Shown here: piece by piece, positions 35,858 to 47,003 of the stretch
Layout of the letters: every line of letters starts with the position of its first letter
Numbering within the stretch: the stretch's first letter is position 1
Assembly: GCA_947044405.1 (NCBI GenBank)
Contig: CAMRHE010000359.1
Coordinates: 496,001 to 560,000, forward strand
Reading direction: 5' to 3'
Source: Leptodactylus fallax
Lineage: Eukaryota > Chordata > Amphibia > Anura > Leptodactylidae
Length of the DNA stretch: 64,000 bases
Notes under the pieces: model-generated
What the model was told of the DNA's origin: nothing
What the model saw: only the letters and a program-made list of their open reading frames with translations
Databases searched by the model: none
Position numbers and translations under genes: made by a program

Positions 35858-36606
35858 TTAACCCCTTCCCGACATCTGCCATAATAATATGGCAGATGCT
35901 GGGTCTTTAAACATGGCAGCTGCTCTGCTGCAGAGCGGCCACCATAGCTACTGGTTCTCCACTGTATTCTACCGCGAGGACCCGGCCCTAATGCCTGCAA
36001 TCAAAGTTCAGGGCCAGGACCCACCATCAGATAAAAAAATGGCCTCCAGGGCTAGTCCCCAGCGCCCCGTGAGTTTTCGTTGCAGGCCGACTCCCACGCA
36101 GCGAGATCACGGTAGCTGACCTGTTCCTCTGACAGCCGGGTGCCTTATGAGGGCTCCCAGGTTTGTCATTGCCAGACTTGCAATGAAATAATAAAATAAA
36201 TAAAATAGTAAAAGAAAAAAAAAAGAAAAAAAGTTTTTAGATTTTTGTTAAGGGTTTAAAATGTAAATAAAACTATACAAATTTGGGATTCCCAGAATCG
36301 TACTGAAACATAGAATACAGATGACATGTTATTTTGGCTGCAGAGTGAACACTGTAAAAACAAAGCCCGTAAGAAAGTCGCACAAATTACCTTTTTCGTC
36401 AAATCCTCCCCATTCTGAATTTTTTTCCGGCTTCCCAGTACATTGTACAGAATAATATATGGTAGCATTATGAACAATAATTTGCCCTGCAAATATTAAG
36501 CCCTCATATGGCTCTGTGAAGGGGAAAATACAAAAGTTATGGGGTTTGGAAGGCCAGAAGTTAAAAACGAAAATCGAAAAAAATTCCTCTAGCGGGAAAG
36601 AGTTAA
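35858..36606. mobile_element. TTAA-target MITE, copy B
   Basis: TTAA at 35858-35861 and 36603-36606 flanks 741 bp. The left end is CCCCTTCCCGACATCTGCC; the right end in reverse complement is CTCTTTCCCGCTAGAGG. 36395-36600 (TTCTGAATTTTTTTCCGGCT and following) matches the copy nested at 60650-61933. Non-coding. Confidence 0.75.
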
Positions 36607-37020
36607 AGGGATATTCAGGGTCTTTTATACCAATGAACTATATTTAGGACAGGTGATCGATATCAGATTAGTGCCATTACACATTGGATGGAGCATTTCT
36701 GTCTCCACTCATTCACTCAGCTAATAATGGGAGACACACAACCTAGTATTGATAAACTATCCTAAGGATAGATAGATCAATATAAAAGGGACAGAAAACT
36801 CCTTTTACTTTAGATTTTTTTTTAACTCCATCATATAGATTATATAACTACAAATTTACAAATTTTTAAAGTGTAAAAACTGTACTTTAATTTTCTTCCA
36901 CCAGGTGAACTACTCCTATGTAGCATGTTTTATTTGTAGACTGCATCTTCTCTTACATTAGTTCTATAATAAGCTTTATCGGTTCAGGATTCCTTAATAG
37001 TCCATCATGCGATGGCACAT
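36607..37020. repeat. MITE fragment of the AAAGGG...ACTATCCTAAGGATAG type
   Basis: AAAGGGATATTCAGGGTC on the left and GGGACAGAAAACTCCTTTT near 36788-36807 on the right approximate an inverted pair around TAAACTATCCTAAGGATAGA. Diverged; the exact ends are unclear. Confidence 0.4.
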
Positions 37021-37021
37021 C

Positions 37022-37366
37022 TAAGGTGCTGTTCACATGACTCCATCTCTCCACTATCAGTTATAGTCTGTCACTGCAATTAATGTCATTTCTGATGGAC
37101 AGGAAAAATACAGCTTTCATCTGTCATCTCATCCATTTTTTCACTTTGAAGTGGATGGGATGAAAGATATGATGGATGGAGATAACATATCAATTATGAG
37201 ATCTAGTTCTTATAGTCATCATCCCATTGATTACAATGATAAAACTAATGGACGGGATGATGAAATGGGATGATGACATCTTTTAGACAACAGATGAAAA
37301 AAGTAAGCCACATGATTTTTTTTTTTTTTAATTACACATGTAGTGTGAACACAGCCTTGAGTTGCA
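37022..37366. repeat. Palindromic MITE (GCTGTTCACATG / ATGTAGTGTGAACACAGC)
   Basis: Left end AAGGTGCTGTTCACATG; right end CACATGTAGTGTGAACACAGCCTT. The interior has inverted partners CTCATCCATTTT and AGTGGATGGGATGA. Non-coding. Confidence 0.55.
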
Positions 37367-37779
37367 CTGGATTTCATACAGTTACAGCCTCATATGTGAT
37401 ATAATACTGTATCTGTATTTATGCTTTCAATAACAAACCATATAGGTTGCCTCCATATGGACACCCAATCTTTACATCTGTGTGTCATTGAGTGTGGTTT
37501 TTTTGGTTGAGTTATTAAAAAATATGTGGTGACTTCAAGAAATTTTGATAAACTATACTGAACTGCTGAAGCTTAACCGCTATAGTTCTCCCTGCCAAGA
37601 TTTGTTTGCGGATCTGCTCTTATACCCGTGCCACCACTAAAGCCAGAGATTGGCATAAGACTGCTGACATAAGTACGGTAATTGGTTACAGTGGTATATA
37701 CGGCATGTCACCGCTGTAGTCATGTACTGTAGATACACCAATACTGTCAGCAGTGCAAAAGGGCATTATAAAGGCAAGT

Positions 37780-38497
37780 ATTAACTCCATTTGTTTTTGC
37801 TATTGTGTCAGGGATTGATGAACATTTTTGTAATATACTTAATTAACCTATATAACTTCCTTCTAATAGAAAACAGGCTGCAAAGTTTCCACTAACAATG
37901 CTCTAAACTAAGCACTTCCAGGGAGACTCTGTCCATACACTTTTACTCAATGCAGCATGTAGAGCTGTATCATTTGCCAAATGGAGGATGGGCACTTCAA
38001 ATGGTTGTATGTCCGGTTTTATAGAACCAAGAAAAATGTTTCTAGTATCACTTCAAAGCTGAAATATCGCTAGTTAAAAACAGTCAGGAATATGATTTTA
38101 TTTGCAGCATGAACTGATGTATATAAGGCTCAAATTTCTGACTGTGTTTTAACTATTGATATCTCAGGTTATTTTATAGCTAATACTGCAGTCTATCAAG
38201 CTCAGCTTTTATGTGGTTCCAGAACAATGTTTCTAGGTTGTATAAAATCAGAGATACAATTTAAAGTGACCATACTCCCTTTGGTTAATGCTACAGCTTT
38301 ACATACTAGCAATACAAATGTGTACAGATTTTCCCTGGCAATAGCTCAGTTAGAGGGTTGCTAGGGAGATTTTTATAGCCTGTTTTCTATTAAAAGAATG
38401 TTAGATAGGTTAATTAACTATATCACAAAAATGTTCACCACACTTCCCCCGACACTATAGAAAAAAAAAATTAAAAGGGGAGTTCCACTTTAAATTG
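37780..38497. repeat. Long palindromic MITE, arms of about 100 bp
   Basis: The left arm has TGAACATTTTTGTAATATAC, TTAATTAACCTATATAAC and TAATAGAAAACAGGCTG. The right arm in reverse complement has TGAACATTTTTGTGATATAG, TTAATTAACCTATCTAAC and TAATAGAAAACAGGCTA. The right end reads AAAGTGGAACTCCCC in reverse complement. Non-coding. Confidence 0.65.
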
Positions 38498-39507
38498 GTG
38501 AGTATAGGTGTTTTTCTTATTTTTATCAGAAATCCAGAAGTTCACACACAATGATTTCATTATGGAAATTCAGCAATAAGTTTATGTGAGAGCCGCAAAA
38601 TACAGGATAAATGGAAAGGCTTTTGAGGTGCCATTCCTGCTGGAATTGCATTGGGTATTCCGTTTTTCTACTTTACATTGTTTGCGGGTTCAAAACCTGG
38701 AGCACAAGTGAGTTTGTCCTGCAGGTTTTTGTTGCCGCATGTGGACGAGATTCTGTAAGATGTATCTACTCTGCTGGTGACATACATCAGTAGATTATCC
38801 ACTGTCACTATGTCCTTTATGACATATCCTCAAAGTTCTCGGAGTAGCAACTATAATATTGTTATAGAAGAATAGATAGCATTTTGGTATATGTATGTAT
38901 ATTTTTATGCACTTTATGTATCATTTCCTAACCATGATCAATTTCTCTGCTTTCTGTCAATGAATAGAAACATTTATTTTTTTTGCATACCGAGGTTAAA
39001 AACATTATTCCATCCGCAGCATCTGAAAAGCTCTGAGCCAAGCATCAGTGACAGGTGACAGCTGCATATGATCAGGACAGGCATCTAGCTAGTGGATCTG
39101 TAGTAAACATGAATAGTTTCATTGACTGCAAGCAGAGATATAAAGAAATGAAATATTGATACACAAAGTATATTGCAAATCTTTTTTAATATGGAACGAT
39201 AAGATGATTTGTCTGGTTGAAAAAAAATTGTGCAAATTTCCACAAATTAGTGCAATAGTAGTGGTTTTGTTACTTTTATTATTTTATAACATTTGCAGAT
39301 TTTTTTTTATTTTATTTTTTTTTTTTTTACCAACAACCAGACAAACGTACTAATATACAACCAAAAACTTCTAATATAATAAAACATTATTTATGATACT
39401 TTTTGCTTTAAATTCATTGCGGATCAGGGAAATCTTAGCACTGATCAGTCATTGAATATTAACCGTTTACAATCTGTAACAAAAATAACACAATGTTATG
39501 AAATGTA
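38498..39507. other. Intergenic downstream of ADRA2D, nothing recognised
   Basis: AT-rich, with T runs near 39301-39328. No exon or element identified; could include more distal ADRA2D 3' UTR. Confidence 0.4.
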
Positions 39508-39513
39508 TTTATT
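39508..39513 (-). terminator. ADRA2D: Possible ADRA2D polyadenylation signal AATAAA
   Basis: Minus-strand hexamer about 120 bases after the stop codon. The region is AT-rich, so chance occurrence is possible. Confidence 0.4.
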
Positions 39514-39631
39514 TCTTAGAGAAGAAAGTCATAGCCACAATATTGTAACTGGTCCAATGGCTGCGCTGTCTGTCTACGGCAATGCTCAGCACCTAGTTCC
39601 GTGTCTCTGCCCTGTCACTGTCACATTCTTC

Positions 39632-40846
39632 TCACATGGTCCTTTTGGGAGTGCGTCTGAGGAGTTTTCGGAATGCTTTCCTGAAGTCTCGGTTAAATGC
39701 AGTGTATATGATGGGATTGAGGCTGCTGTTGCAGTAACCAATCCAGAAGAAAAAGTTAAAGAGAGCATCAGAAATGCCACATCTCCCTCTACACACAGAC
39801 TCCAAACTGTAAGTAAAGAAAAATGGGAACCAGCAGATGACAAAGCCCCCAATGACCACTGCTAGGACAAATGTTAACCTCTTCTCCCTCAACTGCTGCA
39901 GGCGGGACTGAGAGATTGAGATTGATCTGTCTCTTCTTTGCTGTCCTCGGTTCATGGACCATGAAAGCCTTTGAACTTTTGTACTGTTGTTACCATTTGC
40001 AGGGGCGTGATGGGTTGTTTCTGGGAACCTGTGAATTGAAGAGGTGCTGTCCTCTAGGTCCATTTCTTCTCCATCATGGTTGTTGTGAAGGTTATGCTGA
40101 TCTAAGCACTCCTGGTGGTAACACATACCTGGTGGAATATTACTACAGCCAGAAAGGCCATTCTTGAGGTTGGACACTGTAGAAGCCCTATGTTTTGCTA
40201 CTCTATAGATCCGGCAGTATAGGAATATCATAATGAAGCAGGGAAGAAAGAAGGATACCGTACATGAAAACAAGACATACCAGGTGTCATCATTGAGGTC
40301 ACACCTCCATTCTTTATGGGTATTGGTTTTTAGCAGCGGTGGGAAAGAGATCACTGCAGATACTACCCAGATAATGGCAATCATACTCTTAATCCTTTTG
40401 GGTGTGCGTCTTAAGTTGTACTTTACAGCTTTGGTGACAGACCAGTACCTATCAATGCTGATGGCACACAGGTGGACAATGGATGAGGTACAGAAAAGTA
40501 TGTCTAAAGCCAGATACATGCTGCACCACACATTTCCAAAGTGCCAATAGCCCATAACCTCCTTTGCCAAGGAGAATGGAATAATCAAAGCCCCCACAAG
40601 AATGTCTGCTGATGCCAGGGAGACCAGGAACAAGTTCTGTGGTGCCCTAAGAGCCCGACTGGTAAATATTGAAAAAACCACCAGAATGTTCCCAATAACA
40701 GTGGATAAAATGATAGACCCCACAGCCATAATAATCAGGGCGCTCTCCCATGCTGCATAGGGCCAGCTCTTAAATTCCTGCTGGCTGCTGTTTCCAGAAA
40801 CATTGTAGATCCCAACAGCTAAAGTTGTAAACTCCATCTCAATCAC
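39632..40846 (-). CDS. ADRA2D: Alpha-2 adrenergic receptor, subtype D-like, complete, single exon (404 aa)
   Basis: A Gi/o-coupled class A GPCR for noradrenaline and adrenaline at the plasma membrane. Seven membrane segments are readable. N-glycosylation sites at Asn15 and Asn19; Asp81 (2.50); Cys108 and Cys182 for the loop disulphide; Asp115 (amine-binding, 3.32); DRY at 132-134; Ser194, Cys195 and Ser198 in TM5; CWFPFF at 338-343; NPIIY at 377-381. The third loop (about 210-318) is short. Loop 2 reads VTKAVKYNLRRTPKRIK, where A, B and C subtypes have Q or R and an acidic residue; the Lys version is typical of alpha-2D. Intronless like all ADRA2 genes. Met1 or Met4 could be the start. The tail KLLRRTPKRTM lacks the palmitoylated Cys of alpha-2A, as in alpha-2C. 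The gene is convergent with F12. Confidence 0.9.
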   Translation of the reverse strand: MIEMEFTTLAVGIYNVSGNSSQQEFKSWPYAAWESALIIMAVGSIILSTVIGNILVVFSIFTSRALRAPQNLFLVSLASADILVGALIIPFSLAKEVMGYWHFGNVWCSMYLALDILFCTSSIVHLCAISIDRYWSVTKAVKYNLRRTPKRIKSMIAIIWVVSAVISFPPLLKTNTHKEWRCDLNDDTWYVLFSCTVSFFLPCFIMIFLYCRIYRVAKHRASTVSNLKNGLSGCSNIPPGMCYHQECLDQHNLHNNHDGEEMDLEDSTSSIHRFPETTHHAPANGNNSTKVQRLSWSMNRGQQRRDRSISISQSRLQQLREKRLTFVLAVVIGGFVICWFPFFFTYSLESVCRGRCGISDALFNFFFWIGYCNSSLNPIIYTAFNRDFRKAFRKLLRRTPKRTM

Positions 40847-41965
40847 ATGTTAGTGGCAAGTCAATACACCTGGTGGGTCATACAAGTAGTCCAGCAGAAG
40901 ATATAAGAGTACCAGCACATTGTGAGCTGTAGTGGTCAGTAGCCAGGGTAAAGATATCAGTATTGCATTGTCTACTCACAGATATAGCCCATCCAGGCTT
41001 CCCATGCACCCACTACAAGTAGAGCTGAACTGCTCATGTTCTATGCCTTTATGTCTTGAGTGTAGCTTGCTGTTGTTTCTTTTTCCTACTTAGCAGCAGA
41101 CTGGGTGCATTTCCCTTTGTGCTTCAGTTTATAGTCAGAAGGTAGGGAGTAGCTGCTTGAAGTTTCACAGTCCATATATCTTTGTCCCTGAGGATTGCAT
41201 GGAGCTGAGATGATAACCCTAGCAGTCCCAGCAGAAGCCTCTTGTTCAGGATTGCACCAGGTGAGCATAGACACTAGCTTAGAGTGAGCAGCATTCCTCC
41301 TAACAGCAGAGCAGCCTGCACCGCCCATACAAGTGGTGGGAGGGAATGCTAGCACTCAGCCCAGCGGCAGCTCCTAGTATTGAGGGGCACATCATTGATA
41401 GATTGGAGCATGCTGAACAATGTTCTGACTGCACAGACTGTCACGTACACTCATTCTCACATAAGCCTTCCTGTCACACAGATGTCAAGTTCATTTTCCC
41501 TTGCATATCTATTAATATGTACTTCCTCTGTGCAAACCCCTATAGAGGTGAATGCCCTGTGGACATAGCAGAGACATATCTGTGGAAATATGTACATCTC
41601 TGGGACACATTTATGCTGAGAATCGTCCTTGACTTCCTTTGCTATAATGCATTTTGGTCTGTTGTATGGGATGACAGCATTTATGGATAATAGCTTTTCC
41701 ATGCAAACTTGCACAGTTACTGCATCCCAGGAAGTGTCAGGGACTGGATCTAAACAGATAAACTAGAAATTGTCAACATTAGACATGCAAGCATAATTTT
41801 ACATATTTGAATATGTTAGATGTGGCGATCTTGGCTTTATATCGAGACACACATTGCACACTATTTACATGTACCCACTGCATACATACTAGAGAAGCAG
41901 AGTTTTATACACACAGGCAGACAGAGATTTGCTAGAGGAAGTTTTTCAGTTGAGAACAATTATCC
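40847..41965. other. ADRA2D upstream region, promoter not identified
   Basis: Expected to hold the 5' UTR and promoter. No TATA box, CpG island or confident factor site could be assigned by eye. Unique-looking sequence with no repeats recognised. Confidence 0.4.
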
Positions 41966-42640
41966 TTAGGCCCTTTGCGGACGACGTGTGCCGTGATTGA
42001 ACAGCATGGCCTGCGCACGGACAGCACATGGATATCATCCTTGAATAGGAGCCGCGGAAGCACTCTCACAAAACCAGACAGGAATATGATCTGTCCTGAG
42101 ATTTGCAGTCCAAACTGTCGGCCCGCACACAGAACCATGTAAGGCTAAGGCCCCACGTGGCGTCCCACAGCAAAAAAAGCACTGTGTGGGAGTAACCGCG
42201 GCGGAATCGCATCGTGGTTATTCCCACAGCGCTTTAGACAGAAAGTTTGCAGAGTTTTCCTCTGCGGACTTTCTGTTTCAATTATACCTATGAGGAAACC
42301 GCCGGTGTTTCCGCAGGTATAATTGACATAATACGATTTCCAAAACCGTGCTGGTTTTGGAAAACGCCGCGTGTCCGTACCACGTTTTTTCCGCAATGTG
42401 GGCATGGGATTCACTAGAATCTCATCCACTTTGCTCTGACTAAAACACCGCGATTTTTTTCTGCGGCGCTTCCGCCACGGGCGATTTGCAGCATTTATGC
42501 CGCGTGGAGCTTTAGCCTAATACATGGTCATGTGGGGGGGCCAATAGAAATGAATGGGTCATTGTGCTGTCCAGGAAAAACCCGGATAGCACGCTGAACT
42601 CAACCACAACCATCTGCAAGGGGCCTCACAGAAAAAGAGT
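41966..42640. repeat. MITE interrupted by a second MITE
   Basis: CTTTGCGGACGACGTGTGCC (left, with AGAACCATGTA at 42131) and TACATGGTCATGTGG (right, about 42521-42535) appear to be the two halves of one repeat. The GGCTAAGGCCCCAC element at 42142-42524 sits between them. Confidence 0.45.
42142..42524. repeat. Palindromic GGCTAAGGCCCCAC MITE, best-preserved copy
   Basis: Ends GGCTAAGGCCCCACGTGGCG and, in reverse complement, GGCTAAAGCTCCACGCGGCA. Inner inverted segments include CTGCGGACTTTCTGTTTC. Same family as 9930-10210 and 33828-34170. Confidence 0.7.
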
Positions 42641-42829
42641 GTGCACAGAGGCTGATAAGTCTGCTGAGAAAGGTATTCCGCCAACAAGCAAAAGGCCAAA
42701 CGTTACGTTTACACATCAACACATACACACACTTTATACTTTGTTTTATCTACTGTATACATACATGTACATAGAAAAAAGGCAGCTACAAATATCCACA
42801 AATACATACAGTACACTTTATTTGAGACA

Positions 42830-43750
42830 CCCATCTAGTTGTTCATTGGAGCTCCTTTGGCCTCCAGAACCACTGCAATTTGTCGTGGTATATACAGACA
42901 TAATCCACAGGTATCAGTGGAACCAGGGTGTGAGGTAAACATTCTACCAAGCACCATTACGCTGCCTTCACAGGAAGGGTTCATTAATTCACATTGCCCA
43001 TATTAAATTTTCAGGGCATCTCTGTGACCTCAAAAAAAAACAAACCTCATATCTGGGGGCACCCTAATTCTGCCCCCTTAGAGCCTCCACACACAGTATA
43101 CTGCTCCCTTACTGCCCCCACACAATATAGTGCCCCCTTAGAACTCCCACACACAGTATAATGCCCCCTTAGCATTCCTACACAAAGTATAATGCCCCAT
43201 TAGTGCTACCTTAGTAGTAGTATTAAGCAAAAAGAAGATAAGGGGAGGCATGTCCAGCGTTCTTGGAGACGTAGCTGACTGTCAGTGCATTGTGCAGAGC
43301 ACTGCAGAGAAGGTCCTGAAGATAAGCAGCTTCCAGGACCTTATGTGCACAGTAACACTGTCCACCAAAAATGAAGAAACAGGAGTGGTTTTTGTGGTCC
43401 AACACCAGGAAACTGTTTTTAAGGCCCCCCCCAATCTCTGGGGCTCCATTCAATTACATCGATTGTGTTATGGCCAACACTGCTCTGAAAATTCCAACTC
43501 TCCAATCTGCATGGTTCAACAGAAATCTGGATTCATATGACCAGATTATGTTTTTCAACTGCTCAGGGATCCACCTCTTTAACTTCTTGCCCACTAGATT
43601 CTTGTCTTTCTGTTTCCCTTATCCAGCAATGGCGCTGGAACCGATCTGGCATCATAGCCCGTCTCTGCTAAGGAACAACGAGTTCCCCAGTCACATTAGT
43701 TAGCACCAGTGTTGTATTCAGAGGCAGCTTGCAACGTTGTGCACAGCCTG
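42830..43750 (-). mobile_element. Decayed Tc1/mariner-like element, interrupted
   Basis: 42838-42960 (GAGCTCCTTTGGCCTCCAGA and following) and 43490-43740 (TCATATGACCAGATTATG and following) resemble the antisense transposase flank and body of an old Tc1/mariner family. The centre holds a minisatellite (43062-43212) and other sequence. No frame survives and ends could not be placed, so the class is tentative. Confidence 0.35.
43062..43212 (-). repeat. Minisatellite, about 5 units of 29-31 bp, same unit as 8041-8495
   Basis: Units such as CTTAGAACTCCCACACACAG then TATAATGCCCC are the reverse complement of the GGGGCAATATACTGTGTGG-GGACCAGTAAAG unit in the F12 intron. Confidence 0.75.
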
Positions 43751-43819
43751 TTCATCACAACGATTTTCAACATTAAAAATCAAGAATTAGGTTAAAAAGA
43801 AAAATGTCCGTCTATCACA

Positions 43820-44220
43820 CAGTGGTTACAACTAGACTCTTGCATAAACGTAGCACATCTTTTGCACAATGTGGCGTATCTTTGGGCTAAAATGCACCAA
43901 AAGGGGCGTGACTTAAAATTCACCACAGAGCGCTAAAATGCGCCACAATTGTGTCAAACAATTCTGGCTCAAAGTAAACCAACTGATGGTGAAAAGCTTA
44001 GACTAGAAATTCTAAAGATATGTCAGATTTATTATCCAGACTACACGCACGACTTTATCTTCCGTCATGTTGCTTACATTACAGTAGTGTCAATGGGAAC
44101 AAACACAGAATCAGCCTGTGACCGTTCTCTGTGACAACTAATGTCCGTTGCTGTCATCCTATGACGGAAGACAGCAACGGACATTAGTAACGGTAGTGTG
44201 AACTTCCTCTAACTGATGTT
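43820..44220. repeat. Two adjacent MITE fragments
   Basis: 43820-44035 carries the AAAATGCGCCACAATTGTG repeat. 44040-44215 carries one arm of the AATGTCCGTTGCTGTC element (GACGGAAGACAGCAACGGAC, ending GTAACGGTAGTGTGAAC). The same two families adjoin at 56600-57302. Confidence 0.6.
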
Positions 44221-44919
44221 AATGTGTCTGTTTTTTTTAAATGATCAATTTAATGGATCAGTTAAAAAACGGAAACATTTGAATCAGTTAGTGTCCATTA
44301 TTGTTTGCTTCTATACTGTCCGTTTTTTGCATTTTTTTGTTTCTGCTTTCTGAGCATGCATAGAAAAAAAAATGGTCAGTACTAACGGACAGTATAAAGG
44401 ACGACCATCCGTTACTGTCTGTTAGCCATAGACATTAATGTCTGCGTTATTATGTCCTCTAAAAAAAACAGAAAATGTGAAAATTATGAAAATTGACACT
44501 AAGGGACAACAGATCAATGGGATTTTTAATGGATTTATGACGGATCTGATGCCTGGTCTTACAGCAATTCATCCATATGGATTTCAATGAGTAAAAAGCA
44601 GTATCTTGTGACAATCACATCTAGCACCAACCACTGTATTTTGCCTGTTTAGTAATCAGTGGAGACAACTGTGAGCTCTTGAGTCTAATACTGAACCCAT
44701 TTCCAAGCCTGCAAAGAGTAGTAAATAAAAAGTTTGCTGTAGTTGGTCTGATAAGCTTACTGCATGTCATTTTATCTGTCAGTACTGTGCATGTGTTTTT
44801 ACAGATTGTCTTCTTTCTCACGCATCCAGCATACTATCTGTAAGCCTGTCATCTATACACTGCACTATACACTATAAAGAGGTTTCCCTTCATGAGAATA
44901 TATTATATGGTACATTAAA
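44221..44919. other. Intergenic, MITE-like interior, unclassified
   Basis: 44225-44590 contains inverted TCCGTTTTTTGC-like and ACGGACAGTATA segments around a T-rich stretch, probably another palindromic element. The rest is unassigned. Confidence 0.4.
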
Positions 44920-45110
44920 GGGGTTTTCTGGGACTTATTCATTGATAGTCTATCCTTAGGATAGGTCATCAATTAAAAATCAGCAGGGGTTCGACACCGG
45001 GGCCCCCAGCAGATCAGCTGTTTGAAGAGGGTACAGCTTTTGGGTGAGCTCTGAAGCCTCTTCAGTATTTTAAGGGCACAGTGTGGTACATTTGTGCAGC
45101 AGATGTGGTT
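44920..45110. repeat. MITE of the AAAGGGGTTTTCTGGGAC family
   Basis: It opens AAAGGGGTTTTCTGGGACTT, has AGTCTATCCTTAGGATAGGT and a GATCAGCTGTTTGAAGAGGG core, then AAGCCTCTTCAG. Dispersed frog MITE; related core at 8770-8920. Confidence 0.65.
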
Positions 45111-46024
45111 GGTATTGCTGCTCAGCCCATTCACTTGTATAGGACTGAGCTGAATGTGATGTCACATGGTCTGTGAAGCGGAAAACCTCTGCTCCCGCTT
45201 CAAACACCTGATCCAAAGGAGGGGGGTTCCAGGTGTCAGACTCTCTCAGATCTTCAATCAATTACCAATCCAAAGTGGATGAAGGGTTAACCTCCATAAG
45301 CTATAGCACTAGGTTAAGACCTGTAGAGTCCCTGCCAGGGACAGTTTGCTTCCATGGGGAATATTGTTTGTTCTTTTATTCAGCATTTTGTTATTACTCT
45401 CCCAGATATTCTTTGACTCTTGGTGATGTTCATGGTGTTGTACTGTGTTGTATTCTCTTATAGGTACGACAGATGAATGCAGAACAGTGGTTGAGTAGTT
45501 GTGACATGATGTTGTGCAGTCTTCACGCTTTTCCAGAAAGTTCATGCTCGATCAGGTTAGTTGGTTCATTATGTTCATGGGAAGTAGTCACTGCGACACA
45601 AAAGGTTGAAGTCTAACTTGTGAATTCAACTGCGACAGTCGCCTGTGAGAACAGGAGGAATACCCACTGGCTCATATATAAGTGTTTCTGTGTGTTTGCT
45701 GATACTTATCTGTGTGCCATATTCTGTTTACCTGCATTTTGCTTCCACTGCCGGATCAAGGAATATCCTGTTTCCAGAAACTAAAGAGTACGGAACCCCC
45801 GGTCGGAGCACTGGGAAAGGAATTGTTCCATTATATTTATTTGCCACTGTCACTTTAAGAAACTCTGCATTGTCATGTTTATATTGTAACTGTGACTTTA
45901 AGTGGAATGAACCATTATGCTGGGAGCTGAGCTGATGAGGAGGAGACGATGAATCTTCTCTTTCCTCAGTTAGGGGAGGGAGTGTGAGAGTCTCTTCAGG
46001 AGAGACCAAGACTGATGCCTCATG
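45111..46024. other. Intergenic, no gene recognised
   Basis: No exon-like frame with domain content, no terminal repeats and no simple sequence of note. Confidence 0.4.
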
Positions 46025-47003
46025 TACAGTGGGGAAAAAAAAGTATTTAGTCAGCCACCAATTGTGCAAGTTCTCCCACTTAAAAAGATGAGAGAGGCCT
46101 GTAATTGTCATCATAGGTAGACCTCAACTATGAGAGACAAAATGAGAAAACATATCTAGAAAATCACATTGTCTAATTTTTTTTTAAGAATTTATTTGCA
46201 AATTATGGTGGAAAATAAGTATTTGGTCACCTACAAACAAGCAAGATTTCTGGCTCTCACAGACCTGTAACTTCTTCTTTAAGAGGCTCCTCTGTCCTCC
46301 ACTCATTACCTGTAGTAATGGCTCCCGTTTGACATTGTTATCAGTATAAAAGACACCTGTCCACAACCTCAAACAGTCACACTCCAAACTCCACTATGGT
46401 GAAGACCAAAGAGCTGTGGCAGGACACCAGAAACAAAATTGTAGACCTGCACCAGGCTGGGAAGACTGAATCTGCAATAGGCAAGCAGCTTGGTGTGAAG
46501 AAATCAACTGTGGGAACAATAATTAGAAAATGGAAGACATACAAGCATTTCAAGGTCCTGGAGTGGCCTAGCCAGTCTCCAGATCTCAACCCCATAGAAA
46601 ACCTTTGGAGGGAGTTGAAAGTCCGTGTTGCCCAGCAACAGCCCCAAAACATCCCTGCTCTAGAGGAGATCTGCATGGAGGAATGGGCCAACATACCTGC
46701 AACAGTGTGTGCCAACCTTGTGAAGACTTACAGAAAAGGTTTGACCTCTGTCATTGCCAACAAAGGATATATAACAAAGTATTGAGATGAACTTTTGTTA
46801 TTGACCAAATACTTATTTTCCACCATAAAGTGCAAATAAATTCTTTAAAAATCAGACAATGTGATTTTCTAGATATGTTTTCTCATTTTGTCTCTCATAG
46901 TTAAGGTCTACCTATGATGTCAATTACAGGCCGGCCTCATCTTTTTAAGAGGGGGAACTTGCACAATTGCTGGCTGACTAAATACTTTTTTTTCCCCACT
47001 GTA
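46025..47003 (+). mobile_element. Internally deleted Tc1, sibling of the 22246 element
   Basis: TA at 46025-46026 and 47002-47003 flanks 975 bp (46027-47001). Both arms match the complete copy at 22248-23853 almost base for base, but about 630 bp of the transposase is missing. The join reads GACATACAAG then CATTTCAAGG; AAG is present at both sides of the missing segment, so 3 bases of microhomology mark the deletion point. Such products arise by aborted gap repair after excision. It could still be moved by an intact transposase. Confidence 0.92.
46396..46785 (+). pseudogene. Tc1 transposase deletion derivative, 129 aa, still in frame
   Basis: Residues 1-50 are the first HTH of the Tc1 DNA-binding domain; from [21 protein letters not shown] onward it is the C-terminus. 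The second HTH and both catalytic Asp residues are gone and only the Glu remains. The deletion kept the frame, so a short DNA-binding protein could be made that might occupy terminal repeats without cutting. That is inference. Confidence 0.85.

Noticed and set aside
39452..39865. 137-codon plus-strand frame over the ADRA2D 3' end
   Set aside because: Antisense to the receptor tail; no independent evidence of a gene.
39632..40846. Assignment of the receptor to ADRA2A, ADRA2B or ADRA2C
   Set aside because: Loop 2 VTKAVKYNLRRTPKR and TM3-5 side chains fit alpha-2D; A, B and C carry Gln or Arg and an acidic residue in that loop.
43250..43703. Two overlapping plus-strand frames of about 100 codons
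   Set aside because: They lie antisense in a probable decayed transposon and have no domain.
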